Below, piece by piece: positions 9,053-17,509 of a stretch of 64,000 nucleotides of DNA; position 1 is the first letter of the stretch; every line of letters begins with the position of its first letter. The notes beneath the pieces are model-generated. The model was not told where the DNA came from. It did not search any database and saw only the letters and a program-made list of their open reading frames with translations. The position numbers were made by a program, and so were the translations under genes. This DNA is from CAZMGY01 sp964565945 [NCBI: uncultured bacterium] (GTDB lineage Bacteria; GCA-001730085), in NCBI GenBank assembly GCA_964565945.1, contig CAZMGY010000010.1, positions 27,344 through 91,343 on the forward strand, given 5' to 3'.

Positions 9053-9790
9053 ATGATTCGTAGGATTTCTGTTGGTTTTAGTCTTTTTATGCTCTGTTTA
9101 GGGGGCTCACTTTGGGCTCGTTCGGTTGCCGTTATCGAGCTATTCACCTCCGAAGGTTGTTCGAGTTGCCCCTCCGCAGAACACCTTTTGAATGAGCTAG
9201 TGCGCGAAGAAAGCTCCTCTGAGAGGGCGATTTATCCTTTGGCTTTTCACGTCGATTACTGGAATTATCTTGGTTGGGAAGACCGTTTGGCGGATCCTAT
9301 TTTCACTCAAAGGCAGCGCGATTATAGGCAACGGATGCGTTTACGCTCGATTTACACCCCTCAGATGATTGTGAATGGCACAAATCAGTTTGTAGGCTCG
9401 GATGAAGCGTGTGCTCGTAAGGCGATTGTTCAGGCTTTGAATCAGCCGATTAAAACGGGACTTGTGCTTCGTTTGTTAAAAAATAAGAAAGGGACGCTTA
9501 AGGTAGCTTATCAAGTGGCTCACACCGAAGCATCTTGGCAGTTACATGTTACGTTGGTGGAAAAAACGACTTCTAATGAAGTGCAACGGGGTGAAAACCG
9601 AGGACGATTTTTGAAACATGCCAATGTTGTGAGAATTTTGCAGACAGTGGCATTGTCTTCTCGTACCCAGCGTGGCGAAGTGAGTTTGCGAATCCCACGT
9701 GACTTATCTAGTGATTATTTTGTGATGGCCTATGTTCAAGATGCGGGAACTGGAGCCATTGTTGGCGCTCAAGACTTAAAGTTGTTCTAA
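9053..9790 (+). CDS. DUF1223 family exported thioredoxin-like protein
   Basis: The first 23 residues form a signal peptide (basic start, hydrophobic core, LWARS cleavage region). The mature protein begins with VIELFTSEGCSSCPSAE, a thioredoxin-type CxxC, and continues with AFHVDYWNYLGW, RQRDYRQRM and YTPQMIVNG, all typical of DUF1223. Family members are predicted periplasmic thiol-redox proteins; the substrate is not known. Length 245 is normal. A purine-rich ribosome-binding site (AAGGAGAGGAG) lies 15-20 nt before the ATG. It sits between lysA and dapF, 75 nt after lysA, with no obvious functional link to lysine synthesis. Confidence 0.85.
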   Translation: MIRRISVGFSLFMLCLGGSLWARSVAVIELFTSEGCSSCPSAEHLLNELVREESSSERAIYPLAFHVDYWNYLGWEDRLADPIFTQRQRDYRQRMRLRSIYTPQMIVNGTNQFVGSDEACARKAIVQALNQPIKTGLVLRLLKNKKGTLKVAYQVAHTEASWQLHVTLVEKTTSNEVQRGENRGRFLKHANVVRILQTVALSSRTQRGEVSLRIPRDLSSDYFVMAYVQDAGTGAIVGAQDLKLF

Positions 9791-9837
9791 TGATACAATA
9801 GCCTTTTGTTTCTATGAATGACGAGAAGGTTAGACGA

Positions 9838-10647
9838 ATGATGCCAATTGCATTTACCAAAATGAATGGAGCAGGCAACGATTTTGTGATGATTGACCAT
9901 CGTGATAAGCCTTATGAAGCTCAATTGAAAGAATTAGCGTTAAAAATGTGCCATCGCCACTTTGGTGTGGGAGCCGATGGTTTGATTTTGATCGAACATG
10001 CCGATCACGTTGATTTCAAAATGCGCATTGTGAATGCTGATGGGGCTGAAGCTGAAATGTGCGGTAATGGGGCACGTTGTGCGGTTAAATACGCTGAACA
10101 GCTTGGGCTGGTTTCGGGAACGATGAGCTTTGAGACCTTGGCGGGTATTTTGGTGGCTGAAATTTTGCCTGATGGATTGGTTAAGATTCGTATGAGTGAC
10201 CCCTTTGATTTGAATACAAGCATTGAACTCGAAGACAAAGGGCGCTTGTGGGAGGTTGCTTTTATCAACACTGGAGTGCCGCATGCGATTATTTTTGTTG
10301 AAGACCTCGATAAGGTTGATGTCGAAGGGATGGGACATTTGATTCGTTACCACGACCACTTTGCTCCAGCTGGTACCAATGTAAATGTGGTGCAAGTGAT
10401 CAATCAAGATACGATTCGCATTCGCACGTATGAGCGAGGCGTCGAAGGAGAAACCTTTGCTTGTGGAACTGGTGCGACGGCTGCGGCGATTATGGCTCAC
10501 TTGGTTAAAGAGGTTTCGACGCAGGTAAAAGTTTTGGTGAAAGGCGGGGAGTTAACGATTAATTTTACGCTGAATGATTCTCAGGATGTTGGGGAAGTCG
10601 ACATGACGGGGGCGGCAGAAACAGTTTTTACGGGGACATTTGCTTAG
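9838..10647 (+). CDS. dapF: Diaminopimelate epimerase
   Basis: Converts LL- to meso-diaminopimelate by a two-base, cofactor-free mechanism. Both catalytic cysteines are visible: MCGNGARC near residue 75 and FACGTGATAAA near residue 210. The N-terminus has FTKMNGAGNDFVMID, and TNVNVVQ is also canonical. I choose ATG 9838 because AGAAGG lies 9 nt upstream; ATG 9841 is equally possible, and an upstream ATG at 9814 would add eight unlikely residues. Length 269 is typical. A TACAAT box at 9794-9799 could give a local promoter. Confidence 0.94.
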   Translation: MMPIAFTKMNGAGNDFVMIDHRDKPYEAQLKELALKMCHRHFGVGADGLILIEHADHVDFKMRIVNADGAEAEMCGNGARCAVKYAEQLGLVSGTMSFETLAGILVAEILPDGLVKIRMSDPFDLNTSIELEDKGRLWEVAFINTGVPHAIIFVEDLDKVDVEGMGHLIRYHDHFAPAGTNVNVVQVINQDTIRIRTYERGVEGETFACGTGATAAAIMAHLVKEVSTQVKVLVKGGELTINFTLNDSQDVGEVDMTGAAETVFTGTFA

Positions 10648-10751
10648 GCCATTCCAGCGTATTCCACTTAAGCCACGGAATGACGAATCAGAGGAGCCGT
10701 GTCCGTATTAAAAAGATTCCCTATCGGGATATGAAGGCAAGGGAGATAGCA

Positions 10752-11624
10752 ATGATTTTTAAAGGTTCTACGGTGGCGCTAGCCACACCTCATAATAATG
10801 GTGCGGTTGATTTGGATGCTTTTGCTGATTTGATTGAGTTTCAGATCGAAAGCGGCACGCATGCCCTCTTGCCTTGTGGGTGTACGGGGGAAGCGGCAAC
10901 GATGAGCCATGATGAGCAAATTAAGTTGATTAAATTCACCGTTGAACGCGTTAAAGGTCGTGTTCCTGTGATGGCTGGATCTGGTTCGAATAATACCAAA
11001 GAAGCTTTAGAATTAACCCAGCAAGCCAAGGGTGCGGGAGCGGATGGTGTCTTGTTGATTACGCCGTATTACAACAAACCAACTCAAGAAGGTTTGATTG
11101 CGCATTACACAACCATTGCGAATAATGCCGATATTCCGATAGTTCTCTACAATGTGCCAGGTCGTACAGCGGTGAAAATTGAGCCAGAAACGATTGCCCG
11201 TTTAGCGGAAGTGAGCAATATTATTGCGGTTAAGGAAGCCTGTGGATCGGTCGATCAAGTCAGTCAAATTTTGGCTTTATGTGACATTATGGTTTTGTCG
11301 GGGGATGATGCCTTAACCTTGCCTATAATGGCTGTGGGTGGCAAAGGGATTGTGTCAGTGGTGGCCAATATTGTTCCGCAAGACGTGGCTGGTTTGGTGA
11401 ATGCGTTTAATGCTGGAGATTTGCAGAAAGCGCAAGAATTGCATTACAAGATGGTTCCTTTAAATAAAGCGATGTTTATCGAAACCAATCCTTTGCCTGT
11501 CAAAACGTCTTTAGCGATGATGGGAAAAATTCAAAAAGAGTTTCGTTTACCCTTAACACCTATGCAGCCAGCCAATGAAGACAAATTACATGCGGTCTTG
11601 AGCACTTATGGGGTGGTATCGTGA
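10752..11624 (+). CDS. dapA: 4-hydroxy-tetrahydrodipicolinate synthase
   Basis: Condenses pyruvate with aspartate semialdehyde, the committed step towards diaminopimelate. The Schiff-base lysine is in NIIAVKEACG near residue 160, and the tyrosine of TPYYNKPTQEGL near residue 132 is in place. The first binding loop reads LPCGCTGEAATMS where many relatives have CGTTGE. GTG and ATG codons lie further upstream in frame, but ATG 10752 has a good GGGAG site and gives the family length of 290. The last 4 nt overlap the dapB start, so the two are translationally coupled. Confidence 0.95.
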   Translation: MIFKGSTVALATPHNNGAVDLDAFADLIEFQIESGTHALLPCGCTGEAATMSHDEQIKLIKFTVERVKGRVPVMAGSGSNNTKEALELTQQAKGAGADGVLLITPYYNKPTQEGLIAHYTTIANNADIPIVLYNVPGRTAVKIEPETIARLAEVSNIIAVKEACGSVDQVSQILALCDIMVLSGDDALTLPIMAVGGKGIVSVVANIVPQDVAGLVNAFNAGDLQKAQELHYKMVPLNKAMFIETNPLPVKTSLAMMGKIQKEFRLPLTPMQPANEDKLHAVLSTYGVVS

Positions 11625-12421
11625 GGATTGTGAAGGTTGGCATGATTGGAGCTTGTGGCCGGATGGGCCGTCAAATTGTGGCTGAAATTATGGCCGACCC
11701 CAAAATTGAGTTGTCTGGAGCGGTGGATCATGCCGAGTCTCCTTTTTTGGGTCAGGATATAGGCATCTTGGCTGGAGGTTCTCCTCAAAATGTTTTGATC
11801 ACCGATGATATGGATGCAGTGGTGGTGGCCAGTGACGTGGTGATTGACTTTTCTTCGTTAGAGGCGTTGAAAGCGAATTTAGATACTGTGGTTAAGCATG
11901 GCAGGGCCATAGTGATTGGGACTACGGGCTTGAGTGATGCGGATAAAGATCTTCTGGATGCGGCTAGCCAAAAAGTGCCCTGTTTATGGTCTCCCAATAT
12001 GAGTGTTGGTGTTAACTTGTTGTTCAAAATTGTGGGTGAAGTGGCTCAAATGCTGGGTAATGATTATGACTTAGAGATTATCGAAAAACATCACAATCAA
12101 AAGAAAGATGCTCCCAGTGGTACGGCGGTGGCTTTGGCCGAAGTGATTGCGACAGCGACCGATCGTTCGTACAAAGATGATGTGGTTCATGGACGCGAGG
12201 GCTTAACATGTGCTCGCAGCAAGCACGAAATCGGCATGCATGCGGTGCGTGGCGGCGGCATTGTTGGGGAGCATACGGTGATTTATGCTGGAGAGGCGGA
12301 CTCGATCGAAATTACCCACAAAGCTCAGGATCGACGTGCATTTGCCTTAGGTGCGGTGCGTGGGGCCAAGTTTGTAGCGCATCAGGTTGCAGGACGTTAC
12401 TCTTTGCTTGATATTTTATAG
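11621..12421 (+). CDS. dapB: 4-hydroxy-tetrahydrodipicolinate reductase
   Basis: NAD(P)H-dependent reduction following DapA. The N-terminal Rossmann loop is VGMIGACGRMGRQI. VIGTTGLSDAD and the catalytic signature EKHHNQKKDAPSGTA near residue 150 are both complete. Length 266 is normal. The start is GTG overlapping the dapA stop as GTGA. The gene ends the dap run; an AT-rich hairpin begins at its stop codon. Confidence 0.95.
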   Translation: MRIVKVGMIGACGRMGRQIVAEIMADPKIELSGAVDHAESPFLGQDIGILAGGSPQNVLITDDMDAVVVASDVVIDFSSLEALKANLDTVVKHGRAIVIGTTGLSDADKDLLDAASQKVPCLWSPNMSVGVNLLFKIVGEVAQMLGNDYDLEIIEKHHNQKKDAPSGTAVALAEVIATATDRSYKDDVVHGREGLTCARSKHEIGMHAVRGGGIVGEHTVIYAGEADSIEITHKAQDRRAFALGAVRGAKFVAHQVAGRYSLLDIL

Positions 12422-12443
12422 TCTTTTATTGCAATAAGAGACT
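12420..12443 (+). terminator. Possible hairpin at end of dapB
   Basis: AGTCTTTTATTG pairs with CAATAAGAGACT (one G-U pair), starting within the dapB stop codon and followed by an A/T-rich run rather than a clean U tract. It could slow or end transcription, but its low G+C makes it a weak intrinsic terminator. Confidence 0.35.
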
Positions 12444-12458
12444 ATTTAAATTTTGTTA

Positions 12459-12486
12459 TTGAATTTCTATATTTTCAATGTATAAT
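12459..12486 (+). promoter_or_regulatory. Promoter for the 770-residue exported protein
   Basis: TTGAAT at 12459-12464, 16-nt spacer, perfect TATAAT at 12481-12486, 32 nt before the ATG of the downstream gene. It separates this gene from the dap operon. Confidence 0.55.
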
Positions 12487-12518
12487 TGTACTGAATATTA
12501 ATAGGGAGATCTCTTGCA

Positions 12519-14831
12519 ATGCTAGTTCGTTGGACAACGTACTTAAGTCTTTATTTTTTCCTTATCACAAGTTTGCCTGTTCAAGGCTTAGCCCCTCAGT
12601 CTTTACTCGGTATGGAACAATGGGCTCGGGGGGGGGCTGTGGAACGTGTTAAGTTTGTCGAGCAAGATTTAGGTGCGTTTCAGGTGGATAAGCCTGGGGA
12701 TACTGCTGTGGTGTTGCCTAATGTAGCTTGGGCTAATAAGCTTTATCAAGATAATTTTAGGGTGGTTGCTCGCATCACACCAAATCTTGCGATTGATAGT
12801 GCTATCAAGCAATTTGTCAGGGGAGAGAAGGATACAGATAGTAAGAAGCGGCAAGTTATGAGACTCGCTCGTCTTCAGAAACTCTATCAAGACATTATCC
12901 AAATGGCTGTGCAGCATAAAAAGCATATTGTGATGCCCATTCTAGGTTTGAGTTTTACTAATTACTTCGAGGAGGAACATTTTGCCAAGATCATTTGGCA
13001 GACGGTTCAGACTGAACTAAGCAAGGCGGAGGCAACAGATATTCACATGACTTTTGTGATCAGTTCAGAACTTAAGAAGCAGGATAAATTTTTAAGAGAG
13101 GTTGTTAACGGTTTGAAATTATGGAAGCGACAAGGTTTGTCCCAAAGTTTTGGCATTCAGGTGCCTCAACCGCAGCCTTTGTTAGAGCCAAAAGTTGTGC
13201 AAGACTCTAAGACTCTTGTGACCACGGTTAAGAGTGCTGGTTATGATCGGGTTGTATTATTGGGCGATCATTTGCAATTGGACGAGGCTTCGAAACGAGT
13301 TAACTTACAGCATCCACGTTCGGCGAAGCAAGGGGGTGACGGTGGGAATCGGCGGATGCTCCAAAAGGCTTATTATTTATCGAAAGATTTTGATCGCGAT
13401 ATGCAAACGGCATTGGTCTTATTTCCTGAAAGCAACACGCAAGGCGTGAGTTTGCAAGAAAGAAATGAGGCTGCTTTTTCCTTTCACCGAGCTTTGGATT
13501 ACCGCTTACCTACGGTTATTAGCGCTGATATGTATGCCAGAGGTCTTGATGGGCAGCCCCTTGAACATCCTAATGCAGTTTTAGCTGAGTTACAGAGTGG
13601 AAGCCCACAAGGCTTATCGCGCGAGGAACGACTCCGTGTGGCGAATAAACAGATCGTGATTTCGTGGACGCAAGCGTGGATCAAAGGTGAAAATGAGTCT
13701 TTTAAAACAATTTCTTCTCCTCGACGCGTGGTGAGTACCTTTGAGCATGGTCCTCAGTTGGAAATTCACCCGAGTGCTGGCAAAGCTGGTGGCTTAGAGT
13801 GGAATGATTACATTGTGAACGTTTCTTTGGATAATACGCACTATGATAAGCATCCCGATTATGTATTGTTGGCTCAAAAGGGAGATGGAAAATATGTGGC
13901 TTCGGTTTACGGACAAAGTGGTGCCGCATGGTCGTACGAAGGAAAACTCTATTTGAATATGAAGGCCTACCGCGAGCATGTACGTGTGTTCATGGCTGCT
14001 AAACTGGCTGCTTTTGATGCGATGATTGTCGAAGAAAATAAGCGTATTGGAGCCGATAAAAAAGGTTGGATCAAAATTCCTCCTATTGGTTTAGGTTACT
14101 TTTTAGGACCATTTAGTCCTAATCGTGGTGCAGATTCTTCTTTTTCAGAAGTTTTTGAGAGATTTTTTTTAGAAGGGGTTTTGCAGGCGATGCATGAGAC
14201 CAAAGAGTATCCGCATATTGCCCACGTGGAATTTGACCAATTTGAACAGAAGTTTTTTAACGCTTGCAAAGCTAAGCAAGCCCCACATTATAATCAACAC
14301 CTGACAAGTGATGCTGGCGTAGGTTTTAATGATGTCTATGATATTATGAACTTTCAACGCATTTCCGATAAGGAGTATTATGTGATGTTGTGCAATGCAG
14401 GGGATGGAAACTCCAATGCAGGTAATGAGTTGCATTTTAAGAGTTTAGATGCGATTATTGGTGAGAATACGGGGATTCCGATGGTGCAGTCGTCTATCAC
14501 TAATCCAGGTCTTTTGAAACGGTCGCAATGGGTGCTTTTTAATACTCAAGGGGAGTTGGTTGATATAAATCGTAATCGCTATTCGTTTAAAGTTGAGGAT
14601 GGTTTAGGGAAGGTTCAAGAACCCTGGGCGGAGGTTAAGTTGCTCTTGCCGCGAGGAGGTTTTGTTTATTTGACGCAAGAGGCCTTTGTGGAATTCAGTT
14701 CCGAAATTGAGGGTGATTTAAGTACAAGAGTTTCTCAAAAAGCTCCCGAGGGATTGATAAAAGTGATTGAACTGAAACAAGGTTTTGTGGGGGATTCGTT
14801 GGTGACCAATCCCCTTTTAAAGTGGGCTTAA
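12519..14831 (+). CDS. Large exported protein, function unknown, macro-domain-like features
   Basis: A clear signal peptide covers residues 1-25 (hydrophobic LSLYFFLITSLPV, then QGLAP). The remaining 745 residues have no family I can name with confidence. Residues 100-200 have a macro-domain-like look (a hydrophobic strand HIVMPILGLSF, then helices and a second strand). Residues 440-530 contain a YDKHPDYVLLAQKGDGKYV stretch, a VYGQSGAAW motif and a short strand IPPIGLGYFLGP. Residues 628-640 read VMLCNAGDGNSNA and continue GNE. The last two remind me of proteins seen in Legionella and relatives, but that is memory, not a search. No transmembrane segment follows the signal. GGGAG lies upstream of ATG. 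folK follows within 6 nt. Confidence 0.6.
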   Translation: MLVRWTTYLSLYFFLITSLPVQGLAPQSLLGMEQWARGGAVERVKFVEQDLGAFQVDKPGDTAVVLPNVAWANKLYQDNFRVVARITPNLAIDSAIKQFVRGEKDTDSKKRQVMRLARLQKLYQDIIQMAVQHKKHIVMPILGLSFTNYFEEEHFAKIIWQTVQTELSKAEATDIHMTFVISSELKKQDKFLREVVNGLKLWKRQGLSQSFGIQVPQPQPLLEPKVVQDSKTLVTTVKSAGYDRVVLLGDHLQLDEASKRVNLQHPRSAKQGGDGGNRRMLQKAYYLSKDFDRDMQTALVLFPESNTQGVSLQERNEAAFSFHRALDYRLPTVISADMYARGLDGQPLEHPNAVLAELQSGSPQGLSREERLRVANKQIVISWTQAWIKGENESFKTISSPRRVVSTFEHGPQLEIHPSAGKAGGLEWNDYIVNVSLDNTHYDKHPDYVLLAQKGDGKYVASVYGQSGAAWSYEGKLYLNMKAYREHVRVFMAAKLAAFDAMIVEENKRIGADKKGWIKIPPIGLGYFLGPFSPNRGADSSFSEVFERFFLEGVLQAMHETKEYPHIAHVEFDQFEQKFFNACKAKQAPHYNQHLTSDAGVGFNDVYDIMNFQRISDKEYYVMLCNAGDGNSNAGNELHFKSLDAIIGENTGIPMVQSSITNPGLLKRSQWVLFNTQGELVDINRNRYSFKVEDGLGKVQEPWAEVKLLLPRGGFVYLTQEAFVEFSSEIEGDLSTRVSQKAPEGLIKVIELKQGFVGDSLVTNPLLKWA

Positions 14832-14836
14832 AAGCC

Positions 14837-15307
14837 ATGGTGAGGGTGGTTTTAGGTTTGGGGAGCAATATGGGAGAGAGTGCTACAACTGTGTTGCAGG
14901 CATTTGAAGCGATACGCCAATGGTCTGATACTGCTGAGCATCGAATCAGTGCTTTGCATGTAACCCCAGCCTGGGGAGTTGAAGATCAACCAGACTTTGT
15001 GAATGCCGTCGTGACCATGAACAGTGTATGTGGGTCCGAAGACCTCTTGAATGCTACCCAAGATCTTGAGTTGTGCTATGGGCGCGATCGTTTGAAGGAG
15101 CAACGCTGGGGGCCACGGCCTCTCGATATTGATCTATTGACCTATGGCGATCAGGTGATTCAAACCGATCGTTTAACCGTGCCACATCCCTATATTCCGC
15201 AGCGGCTGTTTGTTTTGCAGCCATGGATGGAGCTTGATCCTGATTGGGTTCATCCCTGTTTGCAGTTAAGTGTCCGACAGATGGCGACGCAGTTAGACGC
15301 AAACTGA
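14837..15307 (+). CDS. folK: 2-amino-4-hydroxy-6-hydroxymethyldihydropteridine pyrophosphokinase
   Basis: Transfers pyrophosphate from ATP to the pterin alcohol in folate synthesis. Motifs are LGLGSNMGES at the N-terminus, RWGPRPLDIDLLTYGD near residue 92 (metal-binding Asp-x-Asp), and PHPYIPQRLFVLQPW. ATG 14837 is chosen over the GTG at 14822, which would lie inside the preceding gene; the resulting 156 residues fit the family. It starts 5 nt after the preceding stop, so it is probably read from the same transcript. Other folate-related genes in the window are pabBC and purU. Confidence 0.93.
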   Translation: MVRVVLGLGSNMGESATTVLQAFEAIRQWSDTAEHRISALHVTPAWGVEDQPDFVNAVVTMNSVCGSEDLLNATQDLELCYGRDRLKEQRWGPRPLDIDLLTYGDQVIQTDRLTVPHPYIPQRLFVLQPWMELDPDWVHPCLQLSVRQMATQLDAN

Positions 15308-15348
15308 GCTCAGAAAATGATATAATAACGAGTTGAGAAATAGGAGTG

Positions 15349-16146
15349 ATGCCGTTGCCTTCGATTAAACATATTGCCCAAAAGTACGCCGATCAAGATC
15401 CGATTGTCGCCATGACTGCTTACGATGTTTTTACGGCAAGTTTGTTGGAAGAACTTGCCTTTGACTTTGTTTTAGTTGGTGACTCTCTTGGTATGGTTGT
15501 TTTAGGTTACGATAGTACGTTGCCGGTTACGGTTGATGAAATGATTCATCATGCTTCGGCTGTTGTCCGAGGGGCTCCGACGCGTTTGGTTGTGGTGGAT
15601 ATGCCTTTTATGTCGTACCAAGAAAGCACCGAACAAGCCGTGCGTAATGCTGGTCGTATTTTGAAAGAAACCAGGGCTCAGGCGATTAAAGTGGAGGGTG
15701 GTCAAGAGATAGCTTCCACTGTGAATAGATTAGTTGAAATCGGTATACCCGTAATGGGGCATATTGGATTGCAACCTCAGTCCGTTCATAGTTTGGGAGG
15801 CTATTGCGTTCAAGCCAAGCAAAAAGAGCAACAGACTCAATTGTGTCAGGATGCACAAAAACTCCAAGCCTCAGGATGTTTTGCCGTGGTTCTCGAGTGT
15901 GTGCCTGCTGCTGTCGCTTGCGACGTGACGCAATCTATTTCGATTCCTACCATTGGTATTGGTGCGGGAGGGGGATGTTCTGGACAAATTTTGGTAACTT
16001 CGGATGCTTTAGGTATGAATGATACTGGAGTTTCTAAGTTTGTGAAGGTTTATTCCCATTTGAAACAACAAGCTCGTGACGCCTTAAGTCAATATCGCCA
16101 AGAGGTTGTTGAAGGAGCCTTTCCTTCGCCTGAGCAGAGTTATTAA
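15349..16146 (+). CDS. panB: 3-methyl-2-oxobutanoate hydroxymethyltransferase
   Basis: Makes ketopantoate from 2-oxoisovalerate and methylene-tetrahydrofolate, the first step to pantothenate. TAYDVFTASLLEE, LVGDSLGMVVLGYDSTLPV (metal and substrate loop near residue 43), KVEGGQE, MGHIGLQPQS and GIGAGGGCSGQILV are all typical. The start is uncertain: ATG 15349 is only 2 nt from AGGAG, whereas a TTG at 15355 has ideal spacing and would give MPSIKHIAQ. A TATAAT at 15321-15326 suggests its own promoter. Neighbours are folK upstream and a 390-nt decayed region downstream. Confidence 0.93.
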   Translation: MPLPSIKHIAQKYADQDPIVAMTAYDVFTASLLEELAFDFVLVGDSLGMVVLGYDSTLPVTVDEMIHHASAVVRGAPTRLVVVDMPFMSYQESTEQAVRNAGRILKETRAQAIKVEGGQEIASTVNRLVEIGIPVMGHIGLQPQSVHSLGGYCVQAKQKEQQTQLCQDAQKLQASGCFAVVLECVPAAVACDVTQSISIPTIGIGAGGGCSGQILVTSDALGMNDTGVSKFVKVYSHLKQQARDALSQYRQEVVEGAFPSPEQSY

Positions 16147-16275
16147 ATTTAATTCGACTAGGGTGTCCTTATGCACTTGATCCACTTCGTAGTCGATGTT
16201 TAAATCGACAATCGCTTGTTTAATCGACTCTGGCAGGTAAGGTGAATCGGGGTTATGAAACTTAAGAAGCTGCTC
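16147..16275 (-). pseudogene. Short decayed coding remnant, unidentified
   Basis: On the minus strand about 43 codons are open and read like real protein (for example KFHNPDSPYLPESIKQ and LNIDYEVDQVHKDTL), abutting the panB stop. Immediately upstream the frame is closed by a TAA; a neighbouring frame further upstream (around 16280-16350) also looks protein-like (VNNIAYLKNHLCYLRIG), as expected for a frameshifted gene. I cannot name the family. Confidence 0.3.
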
Positions 16276-16536
16276 TTAAGTCCGATTCGAAGGTAACATA
16301 GATGGTTTTTAAGGTAAGCGATATTGTTTACAGTTAGAACATCGAGCTCTAAGAACTCGGAGTTACTCCTTAAGAATATTATCGACGTTAACAGGGGTGA
16401 GGTACCCTTTTTACTGGGGCAGAGCGTGCGAAAAAGACGCGTTGATGCCTTACATTAATCAGTTTTTTTGAAAATATAAGCTTAATAATTACTAATATTA
16501 TATGACAAATAACTTCTTTTGACATATGTTTCCGAA
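16276..16536. other. Non-coding or decayed stretch between panB and purU
   Basis: Convergent intergenic space. Apart from the minus-strand coding remnant just to the left, which may continue into this stretch out of frame, I see no gene, no RNA and no convincing terminator hairpin. Confidence 0.3.
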
Positions 16537-17382
16537 TTAGGCGAAAACAACTGTTTTGTTTTTGCAGCGAATGATCCGGTGCTGACTATAGTGGCGAACG
16601 GCCTGAGCCAGAGTGTGTTTTTCTAGCACGCGACCTTTTTGTTTGAGTTGATTGACGTTGTCTTTATGAGAGACTGGTTCAACCAGTTGTGTGATAATTG
16701 GACCTTCATCGAGATCGGTGGTGATGAAGTGAGCTGTGGCGCCGATCACCTTGACGCCTCTGTTGAAGGCCTTTTGGTAGGGATTGGCTCCTTTAAATGA
16801 GGGTAAAAAACTGTGGTGGATATTGATTACATCTTTGCCATACTGCATCAAAAAATCTGCTGATAAAATTTGCATGTATCGGGCGAGAATCAGAAAATCG
16901 GTGGAATCTTGAGTCAGTGCGAGAAGTTTTTGTTCAGCTTGAGCTTTGTCGGAGGTGTCGAGGTAGTCAAAAGGAATCTCATGTTGGGTGGCGATTTTTT
17001 GGTGTTGATGATGATTACTTATAATATGCGTGATATCGATGGTTAGTTCTTGGCTTTTCCACAAATACAAGAGCTCCGAGAGGCAGTGATCATCTTTGGA
17101 GAGCAATAGAGCTACTTTGAGGGGGTGATCCAAGTCATGCAAGGACCACGAAGCCTGTAGATGCTCAGCGATGCTGTTCAAATCTTGGAATATAGCATCG
17201 ATGTTGTGTTGTTCGGGGATAAAGGCAAACGCAATACGAACAAAAAAAGTATTATCACATTCTTCGCTACGATATTGGTCAGCTTCAATGATATTGCATT
17301 CGTGATGAGATAAACATTGAGTTAATTGAGCCACAATACCCATCTGATCGGGACAACGGAGTAATAAAAGTACTGTTTTCAT
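16537..17382 (-). CDS. purU: Formyltetrahydrofolate deformylase
   Basis: Hydrolyses 10-formyl-tetrahydrofolate to formate and tetrahydrofolate, balancing one-carbon pools and supplying formate for purine synthesis. Residues 1-85 form an ACT domain (LLLRCPDQMGIVAQLTQCL). The rest is a formyltransferase-fold domain with INIHHSFLPSFKGANPY, KVIGATAHFITTDLDEGPII and the catalytic Asn-His-Asp arrangement of the family. ATG 17382 is preferred to a TTG two codons upstream; length 281. It is divergent from secA across about 125 nt. Confidence 0.93.
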   Translation of the reverse strand: MKTVLLLLRCPDQMGIVAQLTQCLSHHECNIIEADQYRSEECDNTFFVRIAFAFIPEQHNIDAIFQDLNSIAEHLQASWSLHDLDHPLKVALLLSKDDHCLSELLYLWKSQELTIDITHIISNHHQHQKIATQHEIPFDYLDTSDKAQAEQKLLALTQDSTDFLILARYMQILSADFLMQYGKDVINIHHSFLPSFKGANPYQKAFNRGVKVIGATAHFITTDLDEGPIITQLVEPVSHKDNVNQLKQKGRVLEKHTLAQAVRHYSQHRIIRCKNKTVVFA

Positions 17383-17509
17383 GGTCAATATCTCTTGCTA
17401 AGGCTTATTCCTACTGCTAGACTTTGGTTAAGATTGCCTCTTAGACCTCTTGATGCTATCATGAATCAATTCGTAATGACAAAATATTTATTTAAGGAAA
17501 ATAAAATTT

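Noticed and set aside
9940-10500. 186-codon minus-strand frame opposite dapF
   Set aside because: Shadow of dapF, whose motifs are complete on the plus strand.
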